In this document: positions 1-6,582 of the stretch, piece by piece
Layout of the letters: each line of letters starts with the position of its first letter
How positions within the stretch are numbered: position 1 is the stretch's first letter
Source: CAYQTO01 sp964420455
GTDB taxonomy: Bacteria; Sumerlaeota; Sumerlaeia; SLMS01
NCBI GenBank assembly: GCA_964420455.1
Contig: CAYQTO010000121.1
Coordinates: 1-11,199 of the forward strand
DNA length: 11,199 bases
Direction of reading: 5' to 3'
Position numbers and translations under genes: made by a program
Notes under the pieces: model-generated
What the model was told of the DNA's origin: nothing
Database searches by the model: none
The model's input: the letters and a program-made list of their open reading frames with translations, nothing else

Positions 1-9
1 CCACCCCCA

Positions 10-1380
10 ATGGACATGTACCAGATCGAGGGCGCCCATCCCCTCAAGGGGACCGTCCGGATCAGCGGTTCCAAGAATGCCACGCTGCCACTGCTGACGG
101 CCGCGCTCCTCGCCGACGAGCCGACGGTCCTCGAAGGGGTGCCGGACCTCCGCGATATCCGCGAGATGCGCCGCCTCCTCGAGCACCTCGGCGCCCGCGT
201 CACCTTCGCCGAGGGCTTTGTCAAGATCGAACCCGGCCCCCGGGAAGTAGACTACGTTCCCTACGAAATCATGCGCAAGATGCGCGCTTCCTTCTACGCC
301 ATGGGGCCGATGATCGCCCGGCTTGGCCGTGCCCGCGTGTCCCTCCCCGGTGGCTGCGCCATTGGCGACCGGCCGGTGGACCTCCACCTCCGCGGCTTCA
401 AGTCCCTCGGCGTCCAGCTCGGCCACAGCGCCGGATACATCCACGCCCGCCACGACGGCCTGCGCGGCACTCGCCTTTCCCTCCTCGGGAGCAACGGCAC
501 CAGCGTTGGCGCCACCTGCAACGTCCTCATGGCGGCGGTCCTCGCCAAGGGCACGACCATCATCGACGATGCCGCCCGCGAGCCCGAGGTCCTCGAACTC
601 GTCCGCTTCCTCCGCGCCACGGGCGCCCGCATCGAGGGCGAAGGCACCAACACCCTGCGCGTGGACGGCGTCGACAAGCTCAAGGGCATCACCTGGCAGG
701 TCTCGCCGGACCGCATCGAGGCGGGCACCTATGCCATCGCCGCCCTCATCACCCACGGCGATGTGGTCCTCGAAAATGTGCGCCGTCCCGACATGGAGGC
801 GACCTTCCACGCCCTCGAGACCTGGGGCGCCCTCCTAGACTGGACCAGCGCCAGCACCGTCCGCGTCCGCCGCGACCGCATCCGCAAGCGCGCCCTCCAC
901 ATCACCACCGAACCGTATCCCGGATTCCCGACGGATCTCCAGGCCCCCCTCACCGCCCTGCTGGCGCTCACCCCCGGCCAGTCGGTCATCCGCGAGACGA
1001 TCTACCCCGAGCGGTTCATGCATGTGTCGGAGCTCAAGCGCCTTGGCGCGCGGGTGAAGTCCCCCGAGCGCGGACGCATCGAGATCGCCGGCGTCCCCGC
1101 CTTCGAGGGTGCGGCGGTCATGGCCGGCGACCTGCGGGCCGGAGCCGCCCTCGTCCTCGCCACCCTCGCCGCCCACGGCACCAGCCAGGTCCGCCGCATC
1201 TACCACGTGGAACGCGGCTACGAAAACCTCGAGGGCAAGCTCCGGACGCTGGGGGCGCGGATCGAGCGCCTGCCGGAAACCGCCGTCGACCCAGGTCTTG
1301 CCGTCGATGTCTTCGAAGGCGGCCAGGTCGAGCCGCTCAACCCCGACGCCATGGTGCCTGTCCAGCCCGCCCAGGACTAG
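10..1380 (+). CDS. murA: UDP-N-acetylglucosamine 1-carboxyvinyltransferase (MurA)
   Basis: Cytoplasmic enzyme of the first committed step of peptidoglycan synthesis: it transfers enolpyruvate from PEP to UDP-GlcNAc. The 456-residue product follows E. coli MurA along nearly its whole length. Seen in sequence: SKNA with Lys22/Asn23 near the N-terminus, the catalytic loop GGCAIGDRPVDLH with Cys116 (the fosfomycin-target cysteine, equivalent to E. coli Cys115), FPTD with Asp309 (E. coli Asp305) and RIYHVERGYE with Arg402 (E. coli Arg397). The start at 10 aligns residue for residue with the E. coli start. Only nine bases lie upstream, so no ribosome site can be judged. The protein is about 37 residues longer than E. 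coli MurA (419), mostly as an acidic, proline-containing tail after residue 424 that belongs to neither EPSP-synthase-like domain. The cysteine predicts fosfomycin sensitivity at the target level. Identity is very secure. Confidence 0.97.
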   Translation: MDMYQIEGAHPLKGTVRISGSKNATLPLLTAALLADEPTVLEGVPDLRDIREMRRLLEHLGARVTFAEGFVKIEPGPREVDYVPYEIMRKMRASFYAMGPMIARLGRARVSLPGGCAIGDRPVDLHLRGFKSLGVQLGHSAGYIHARHDGLRGTRLSLLGSNGTSVGATCNVLMAAVLAKGTTIIDDAAREPEVLELVRFLRATGARIEGEGTNTLRVDGVDKLKGITWQVSPDRIEAGTYAIAALITHGDVVLENVRRPDMEATFHALETWGALLDWTSASTVRVRRDRIRKRALHITTEPYPGFPTDLQAPLTALLALTPGQSVIRETIYPERFMHVSELKRLGARVKSPERGRIEIAGVPAFEGAAVMAGDLRAGAALVLATLAAHGTSQVRRIYHVERGYENLEGKLRTLGARIERLPETAVDPGLAVDVFEGGQVEPLNPDAMVPVQPAQD

Positions 1381-1399
1381 TTGCCGGAGGTTGCCGGAG
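1381..1399 (+). repeat. Tandem 9-base repeat just after murA
   Basis: TTGCCGGAG occurs at 1381-1389 and again at 1391-1399, starting immediately after the murA stop codon. It is a short tandem duplication with one base between the copies. No function can be assigned. Confidence 0.5.
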
Positions 1400-1447
1400 A
1401 GATCCAGGTCGCGAGGTGACTTTTACCTCACTTCTTGGATCCTTCCG
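1395..1447 (+). other. Imperfect inverted repeat in the murA-dehydrogenase gap
   Basis: Bases 1395-1406 pair with 1436-1447 at 10 of 12 positions. Inside this outer stem, GAGGT (1413-1417) pairs with ACCTC (1425-1429). The structure fills most of the 105-base gap and ends 38 bases before the dehydrogenase start. No T-run follows, so it is not a standard terminator. It could be a structured leader, an operator-like site or chance pairing. Confidence 0.3.
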
Positions 1448-1474
1448 CTCCAAATGGTAAGGAAAACATCCGGC

Positions 1475-1479
1475 AGGAA
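1475..1479 (+). promoter_or_regulatory. Ribosome binding site deciding the dehydrogenase start
   Basis: AGGAA lies six bases before the ATG at 1486. It favours that start over an in-frame TTG at 1435, whose extra 17 residues are polar and unlike the family, and over the next ATG at 1498. Confidence 0.6.
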
Positions 1480-1485
1480 AAAACC

Positions 1486-2511
1486 ATGACCACCAAAATG
1501 ACTGCCGCCCACCTCGACCTGGTGGACGAAACCCATCCCCAGAGGCAGCGCGTCGCGGTCCTCGAGGAGCCCGGCAGGATTGTCAGCGCCTGGGCCCGAA
1601 TCCCCGAGCCCGGCCCGGGCGAAATTCGTCTCCGCGTCAACTACGTCGGCATCTGCGGTTCCGACATCGAGTCCTTTACCGGACGCCGCACCCCCGAGTT
1701 CCTCACCACCCCGACCCGACTCGGACACGAGGTGGCGGGGGTCATCGACAAACTGGGGCCCGGGGTCGCCGGCCTCCAGGTTGGAGACCGCGTGGCCTGC
1801 CGGTACGTCTGGGGCGCCTTTGCCCAATACATCACCTGCAAGCCGTTCAACGTGAAGGTCGTCCCCCCGCACCTCGGCGACGAGACCGTGAGCCCGATCG
1901 AGGTGCTGCCCGGGATCCTCCACGCGCTGGACCGGGCCGCGATCGACCAGACCAAGTCGGTCCTCATCATGGGCCAGGGGGTCAGCGGCCTGCTCCTGAC
2001 GAAGGTCGCCGCGCTCCATTCCCCCCGTGCCCTCGCCGTGACCGACCTCCGCGACCACAAGCTCGCCAAGGCCCGCGAGTACGGCGCCACCCACAGCTAC
2101 AAGCTCGCCAGCCCGGACGCCTCGACCCGCGAGGCGACGGAGGCCGACTTTCCCGCCGGCTTTGACGTCGTTATCCCCTGCCTCCTCGATGGCGACGGCG
2201 TCGTCGATGCCCTCGACTGTGTCGCCATGTGCGGAAAGATCGTTCTCTATGGCTGCATTGGTCCCTGCAACAAGCCGTTTGATTTCCTCAAGCTCCACCG
2301 CCGCCGGGCGGACATCCTCAGCACCGAGCCGCGGCGCGACCTCGACATGCGCAACTATTTCGACCAGTCCCTTCAACTCGTCCTCGACGGCCTCGTCGAC
2401 CCCGCGGACATCGTGACCGACATCGTCCCCCTCGCCGAGGTGGATCGCGCCTTCGACCTTCGCCTGTCCGCCGACGGGCGCACCATCCACGTTCTGGTGG
2501 ATTGCCGATGA
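1486..2511 (+). CDS. Medium-chain zinc-type alcohol/polyol dehydrogenase without the structural-zinc loop
   Basis: Predicted cytoplasmic NAD(P)-dependent oxidoreductase of the MDR superfamily, 341 residues from the ATG at 1486. The N-terminal GroES-like catalytic domain has the zinc motif GICGSD (Cys57) and GHE (His81/Glu82). Glu139 sits where the glutamate of the family EPLA motif, a frequent third ligand, is expected. The Rossmann domain has GQGVSG (163-168) and an acidic residue (Asp187) at the end of the second strand, which usually means NAD rather than NADP. The four-cysteine structural zinc lobe normally found between GDRV and the AEY-like segment is absent: GDRV (118-121 in the TTG-start count, 101-104 here) runs almost straight into AFAQY. 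The stop overlaps the next gene's start (ATGA at 2508-2511), so the two are probably co-translated. The general family is sorbitol/threonine/idonate dehydrogenase-like; the substrate cannot be read. A role in handling a sugar or uronate released by the downstream glycosidase is inference. Confidence 0.85.
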   Translation: MTTKMTAAHLDLVDETHPQRQRVAVLEEPGRIVSAWARIPEPGPGEIRLRVNYVGICGSDIESFTGRRTPEFLTTPTRLGHEVAGVIDKLGPGVAGLQVGDRVACRYVWGAFAQYITCKPFNVKVVPPHLGDETVSPIEVLPGILHALDRAAIDQTKSVLIMGQGVSGLLLTKVAALHSPRALAVTDLRDHKLAKAREYGATHSYKLASPDASTREATEADFPAGFDVVIPCLLDGDGVVDALDCVAMCGKIVLYGCIGPCNKPFDFLKLHRRRADILSTEPRRDLDMRNYFDQSLQLVLDGLVDPADIVTDIVPLAEVDRAFDLRLSADGRTIHVLVDCR

Positions 2512-4319
2512 CCCTCCTCAAGCTCAACGCCCACGGCCCCTCGGCCCCGGTCCCCCACTTCTGGCGAAGTGTGGGCTTCACCCCCGCAAAGCTCCTCCTC
2601 ACCCGGCACATGGAAGTGAGCCTCGACCAGGTGGGCCGCCTGCCCAACCAGCCCATCGAGTTCGTCCGCATCCACGACCTCCTCAAGCTCGTCGAGGCGA
2701 AGGATGTCTATACAAACGCGCCCGTCTATACATGGGACGACCTCGATCGGGGGCTCGACCTGCTGGTGCGCAACCGCCTCCGCCCCTTTTTCGAGATCAT
2801 GGGCAACCCGTCGGACGCCTTCCAGGACTTCACGAAGGCGGAAACGGTCCGTGCCTTCGCCGACTTCGTCGCCGCCCTCGCGCGCCACGTCATCGACCGG
2901 TACGGTCGCCAAGAGGTCCTCCACTGGTACTTCGAGACCTGGAACGAGCCCGATACCCACTGGTGCCACCTCAAGGGCACGGAATTCCTGAACTACGTGG
3001 ATGCATGCTCGACGGGCCTGCGGGAGGCGGATCCGGACCTCCGCTTTGGTGGCCCCGGCACCGCCTACCACCTGTCCGGCACGCTCCGCGACTTCCTCGC
3101 CCACTGCCACACGGGGACCAACTCGCTCACCGGCGAAACCGGCATCCCCCTCGCCTTTGTCTCCGTCCACGAGAAGGGCGCCCCGCCCACCCTCGAGGAC
3201 ATCCACCCCGACACGGACGACGTGATCCGCCGCACACGGGCGGTCGCCGATTACCTTGCGGAGCACCACCCTCCGTTTGCGCAACTGCCCCTGATGAACA
3301 ACGAGTGCGATCCGCACGTTGGCTGGTCGGACCACCACGGCTGGCGCGGGCGGCCGTATTACGCCGCATGGGTGGCGAACGCGATTATCCGTCACCAGCA
3401 CGAGCTGCGCGGCGGCCCGGCGCCGCTCCCCTTCGAACTCCTGAGCAGCGACAGCGCCTTCCTCGGCGAATGGGGCCAGCGCACCCTCCAGACCACCTTC
3501 GGCAAGAAGGAGGACCGGGAGGCCGGCCGCTTCGAACTCGTCAAGAAGCCGCTCCTGAACCTCTTCAGCATGCTCGGCTGGCTTCACCGAAAGTCCGCAG
3601 GCGTGACCATCCCCCCCGACGCGCCGGACGATCTCCAGGTCCTGGCCACCCGCGACGGCCAAGAGACCGCGATCCTCCTCTCGCGCCATATCGACCCCTT
3701 CCTTACCGATGGTTCACGGGATATCTTTATAGACGTGGACCCGGCGCTGAACCCCGACCATCGCGACATGATCGTGGCGCGCTTGCGCCTCTCGGAGGAA
3801 GACGCCCATCCGTTCACCGTGTGGGAGGCGTATGCCCGCCAGTACCGCCACTTTCCGGACAAGCACCCGGAAATCTTTGCGGCAATGCGGGCGGTGGAGG
3901 ATCCGGCGCTGGTGGCGCTCGAGCAGCACGCACCGCCGCCGGGGGGATCCCTTCGCGTGCGCGTGTCGCTCCCCCGCCCCGGCGTGGAACTCCTCGTCAT
4001 CCGGCCGGTCACCGACGCGGTTCCCCCCGCTCCGAAGGACCTCGTGCTCGACGGGGTTCCCGCCTTTGGCGACAGGCCTGTCCGGCGCCTCCGCTGGGCC
4101 GTGGACGAGCCCGCACGCGTCCTCTTCGACGTCCAGGCCCGCTTCGGTTGCGGCACCTGGGTACGCCTCAACGCCCGGCCACTGATGGACCGTACCTTTC
4201 TGCTCGACGATCGTGGAACCGGATTCCGCCACCGCTTCGACGGGAAGACCATCGTCCGCGTCGTGTCCCGGAGCCTGGAGGGAACGGTGTCGGAGCCGGC
4301 GGAGATCGCCTGGTCATGA
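2508..4319 (+). CDS. GH39 alpha-L-iduronidase-like glycoside hydrolase
   Basis: Predicted retaining glycosidase of family GH39, closest to animal alpha-L-iduronidase (IDUA) as I recall that sequence. It has 603 residues from the ATG that overlaps the preceding stop (ATGA). A TIM barrel opens with HFWRSVGF, holds the acid/base motif ETWNEPD (Glu147) and the nucleophile motif NNECDPHVGWS (Glu266). The spacing of 119 compares with 117 between human Glu182 and Glu299. Residues matching human iduronate-binding positions are present: His56 (RIH, His91), Lys223 (HEKG, Lys264), Asp315 (SSDSAF, Asp349) and Arg325 (GQRTL, Arg363). Beyond the barrel, MRAVEDP matches MRAAEDP of human IDUA, and a final beta-rich segment from about residue 508 resembles the IDUA fibronectin-III-like domain, so all three domains are present. 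No signal peptide or membrane segment is visible, so it should act in the cytoplasm on imported oligosaccharides. Alternative: a beta-xylosidase or another GH39 activity. Confidence 0.88.
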   Translation: MTLLKLNAHGPSAPVPHFWRSVGFTPAKLLLTRHMEVSLDQVGRLPNQPIEFVRIHDLLKLVEAKDVYTNAPVYTWDDLDRGLDLLVRNRLRPFFEIMGNPSDAFQDFTKAETVRAFADFVAALARHVIDRYGRQEVLHWYFETWNEPDTHWCHLKGTEFLNYVDACSTGLREADPDLRFGGPGTAYHLSGTLRDFLAHCHTGTNSLTGETGIPLAFVSVHEKGAPPTLEDIHPDTDDVIRRTRAVADYLAEHHPPFAQLPLMNNECDPHVGWSDHHGWRGRPYYAAWVANAIIRHQHELRGGPAPLPFELLSSDSAFLGEWGQRTLQTTFGKKEDREAGRFELVKKPLLNLFSMLGWLHRKSAGVTIPPDAPDDLQVLATRDGQETAILLSRHIDPFLTDGSRDIFIDVDPALNPDHRDMIVARLRLSEEDAHPFTVWEAYARQYRHFPDKHPEIFAAMRAVEDPALVALEQHAPPPGGSLRVRVSLPRPGVELLVIRPVTDAVPPAPKDLVLDGVPAFGDRPVRRLRWAVDEPARVLFDVQARFGCGTWVRLNARPLMDRTFLLDDRGTGFRHRFDGKTIVRVVSRSLEGTVSEPAEIAWS

Positions 4320-4335
4320 GGTGTGAGGCCCGCCG

Positions 4336-5079
4336 CTAGTCCGCCCGCACTAGACCGACCCCGGGGACAAAGCGGGGAAAGACCTGCGTGAGATCGGTGA
4401 TCGCCTCGTCGGCGGCGTAACGCATCACCACGTCGGACCGAAGCACGGTGGGATTCAGGCCCGACTGGGCGTAGCCGGCGCTGGCCCGGCGGATCGCGTA
4501 CTCGCCGATCTTGCGCTCCCTGCCCGGCCCTTCGAAGATCTCCCCCTCGATCTGGATGCGGGCCTCGCCGAAGTACCCCAGCACGTAGCGGACAAGCCCG
4601 ATGCCCTTCTTGAAGTCGGTCACGTTCGCCGTGACGGTAATGACGCGGTAGTCGCGCGTGAGGGCGTCGTGGCGGCTGTAGGCGTAGCGGACCCGGACCG
4701 GGTGGGGATACGCCCGCAGCAGGTATCTGTAGATGCGTTCGCGAATGGTAAAGAGAATCTCGTCGGTGCTTTCCGGGTCCCGTGGATACGCATCGGGCGC
4801 AATCCAGCGGGGCTCGGGGATGATGAAGACGACGGCTTGGGTCGTATAGCCGTCGGCGCCGCTGACGAGGGGATCATGGGGGACGCCGAGGGTCCGTGCC
4901 ACGGCCGGGTGGTGTTCAAGGAAGGACTCGTCGACGCGCATCTTGAGGTGGTCCTCGTCAACCAGGTTGAACTCCTGGTATCCGCCATCGAGGAACCCGG
5001 TGGGACGTACCTTCGAGTAGCACCCGGCGAGAAGAACGAGGGGGAGAAGCAGGGCGAAACCGGCAAGCACGCGTGTCAT
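4336..5079 (-). CDS. Conserved outer-membrane lipoprotein, DUF3313-like
   Basis: A 247-residue lipoprotein of unknown function. A basic start (MTR), a hydrophobic core and the lipobox LLAGC place the lipidated cysteine at residue 20. Tyr at +2 does not give an inner-membrane retention signal, so outer-membrane anchoring is expected. The mature part starts with RPTGFLDGGYQEF, reminiscent of the opening of DUF3313 lipoproteins. Its C-terminal half alternates beta strands (VRYVLGYFGEARIQIEGEIF) and ends with an Ala/Asp-rich helix, the arrangement seen in DUF3313/DUF4410-type proteins; this assignment is from memory and tentative. No recognisable catalytic motif is seen. The gene converges on the iduronidase-like gene, with only 16 bases between the stops and no clear terminator between them. 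It lies downstream of the OmpA-type lipoprotein gene on the same strand, but a hairpin intervenes, so co-transcription would need read-through. No good Shine-Dalgarno precedes the ATG at 5079, but the signal peptide fits that start exactly. Confidence 0.8.
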   Translation of the reverse strand: MTRVLAGFALLLPLVLLAGCYSKVRPTGFLDGGYQEFNLVDEDHLKMRVDESFLEHHPAVARTLGVPHDPLVSGADGYTTQAVVFIIPEPRWIAPDAYPRDPESTDEILFTIRERIYRYLLRAYPHPVRVRYAYSRHDALTRDYRVITVTANVTDFKKGIGLVRYVLGYFGEARIQIEGEIFEGPGRERKIGEYAIRRASAGYAQSGLNPTVLRSDVVMRYAADEAITDLTQVFPRFVPGVGLVRAD

Positions 5080-5108
5080 CGTCGTCGCTGTCGGTGGGGG
5101 CGGAGTTG

Positions 5109-5147
5109 AAAGGCGGGGGCATGACCCCGAAGGGCAATGCCCCCGCC
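5109..5147 (-). terminator. Hairpin terminator with UUCG loop after the OmpA-type gene
   Basis: GGCGGGGGCAT (5112-5122) and ATGCCCCCGCC (5137-5147) form a perfect 11-base-pair stem. On the minus-strand transcript the apical part reads CCC-UUCG-GGG, separated from the main stem by a two-by-two internal loop, so the hairpin is capped by a stable C(UUCG)G tetraloop. It begins 23 bases after the OmpA-type stop and is followed on that strand by TTTCAACT, a weak T-tract. It probably ends, or partly attenuates, transcription before the next lipoprotein gene. Confidence 0.7.
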
Positions 5148-5170
5148 GTCCGCTCCGGTAAGGTCGGGAG

Positions 5171-6355
5171 TTAGTTGGCTGCGGCGAGCGACTGGCGCTC
5201 GAAGGGGATCTTCTCCGGAAGGATCACGATGACGGCGCGGCGGTTGGCCCGGCGCCCGTCCGTGGTGGCGTTGGTGGACTGGGGCCGGAACTCACCCATG
5301 GAGGTGGCGCTGACCTTGGCCGGGTCGACGCTGTGGAAGTCGACCAACTCATGGAGGATCGTCAGCGCCCGCGCGGCCCCCAATTCCCAGTTCGACCGCC
5401 ATCCCGAATGGACGATGGGCTGGTTGTCCGTGTGGCCCTCGATCAACAGCTCGCGGTTGGGAAACCGCTCGTTGATGATGGCCGCGACCTCGCCGACCAG
5501 GGTTGCGCCTTCGGCGGTGAGATAGGCCTCGCCGGGTTCGAAGAGCAGCGAGTCGAGGATCGTGAGGGACAAGCCGCGGCTGGTTTCCTCGAGCTGGACG
5601 TTCAGGTCCGCCAGTTCCGAGCGCAATTCCCCGAGGGCCTCCTCCTTGCCGGAGAGAGACGTGCGCAACGCCTCGAGCTCGCCCTCCAGGTTCGAGAGCT
5701 GGGCGCGCTTGCCGCCGATTTCCTGCTCCAGGGAGGCGAGGCGACCATCGCGGTCGCGCAGCTGCGCCCGGAGCCGTTCCGCTTCCTGTTCGAGCGTCTC
5801 GACCGATTGCTCGAGCAGACCCTTCTGCCCCTGGAGCTTTTCAATCTCGCCGAGGAGGCGCTGGCGCTCGGCCTCGCTCATGCCCATTTGGTTCTGGAGT
5901 CGGTCGTTCTGCTCTGCGAGCTGGGCGGCGCGCTGTTCCGCGTCGGCGCGGGCGGCCGCGAGGGCCGATTCAAGTTCGCCGATCTGTTGGCGCAGGGCGT
6001 TCATTTCCGCCAGGTCCTGCTCGGTGGGCCCGGCAGAGCGGAGCGCGGCAAGCTCGGTCTCCCGTGCCTGCAATTCCGCGCGGAGGTTCTGGAGCTCGCG
6101 CTCCATGTCTTCCTCGGTGAGCTGGTCATAGGCGTCGCCGACAAGGCCGCCGATGGCCGCGCCGGAGGATCCGCCCACGACGGCACCGGTGGTCGGGCCG
6201 ATGGGGACCCAGTTGTTTCCTACCACGGCACCGGCGATGCCCCCGGCCAGTCCGGTCCCCGCGGCGCCCTTCTGTGCCGTACTGCATCCACCCAGGACGC
6301 TTACGCCAGCCCCGAGCGCCGTGACAAGAATCAGTGCCTTCGCTGCCTTCAACAT
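5171..6355 (-). CDS. Glycine-zipper, coiled-coil OmpA-family lipoprotein
   Basis: A 394-residue envelope protein predicted to tie the outer membrane to peptidoglycan. The start at 6355 is supported by AGGAG seven bases upstream and by the signal peptide. An in-frame extension to 6604 is rich in Pro/Arg and lacks these signs. Order of parts: lipobox VLGGC with lipid Cys24 (+2 Ser, so outer membrane); a glycine-zipper segment at 32-74 rich in GxxxG/AxxxG, rather like Rcp/SlyB-type lipoproteins; a long Glu/Gln/Arg/Leu coiled coil at about 78-260; and an OmpA-like domain at about 264-380 with the signature EGHTDNQPI (Asp310), SNWELGAARA (Arg329) and NRRA (371-374). Asp310 and Arg329 sit at the positions that bind meso-diaminopimelate in this family. 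The SGWRSNWEL stretch is the longer, MotB-like version of the loop. The MotB stator role is unlikely, because there is a lipobox instead of a proton-channel helix. Role: envelope spacer or anchor, inferred. Confidence 0.88.
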   Translation of the reverse strand: MLKAAKALILVTALGAGVSVLGGCSTAQKGAAGTGLAGGIAGAVVGNNWVPIGPTTGAVVGGSSGAAIGGLVGDAYDQLTEEDMERELQNLRAELQARETELAALRSAGPTEQDLAEMNALRQQIGELESALAAARADAEQRAAQLAEQNDRLQNQMGMSEAERQRLLGEIEKLQGQKGLLEQSVETLEQEAERLRAQLRDRDGRLASLEQEIGGKRAQLSNLEGELEALRTSLSGKEEALGELRSELADLNVQLEETSRGLSLTILDSLLFEPGEAYLTAEGATLVGEVAAIINERFPNRELLIEGHTDNQPIVHSGWRSNWELGAARALTILHELVDFHSVDPAKVSATSMGEFRPQSTNATTDGRRANRRAVIVILPEKIPFERQSLAAAN

Positions 6356-6582
6356 GAGCTTACTCCTAGCGGTCGCTGCTGCAGGAGGCATCCGCGGCAG
6401 GGGTGGGAACGCCTGTCCGAGGGAAACCCGCAGCTGTTTCGTCTCCGAGCGATGGCCCCCTGCATCACACAACAGCAAGAACAAAGAAGGGAAAAAAGAA
6501 GCGGGCCGCCGCGGGAGCGGATGGACGGGAGGGCACGCGCTTAGCGGTTGTGCTGGGGTGGGGAGCAAACAACGATTTTCCC
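6356..6582. other. Divergent intergenic region
   Basis: These 227 bases separate two divergently transcribed genes and must hold at least one promoter in each direction. I see no convincing -35/-10 pair on either strand. Notable content is a purine-rich plus-strand tract (about 6474-6503, the least GC-rich part) and the Shine-Dalgarno site of the minus-strand gene. Open frames cross the region on both strands but lack coding character or start signals. Confidence 0.5.
6363..6367 (-). promoter_or_regulatory. Ribosome binding site of the OmpA-type lipoprotein
   Basis: On the minus strand AGGAG lies seven bases before the ATG ending at 6355. It is one of the three clear Shine-Dalgarno sequences in the window and fixes this start in preference to the long upstream extension. 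Confidence 0.75.

Noticed and set aside
1423..3689. Long minus-strand open frames opposite the dehydrogenase and iduronidase-like genes
   Set aside because: Same antisense artefact; the translations are Gly/Val/Glu/Arg-rich without motifs, and the plus-strand proteins are well supported.
2732..4339. 535-codon alternative plus-strand frame inside the iduronidase-like gene
   Set aside because: Translation is a low-complexity Pro/Arg/Gly string, typical of a shifted frame in GC-rich DNA.
5333..6544. 403-codon plus-strand frame opposite the OmpA-type lipoprotein
   Set aside because: It is antisense to a coiled coil with a clear lipobox and OmpA motif; no start signals or family features.
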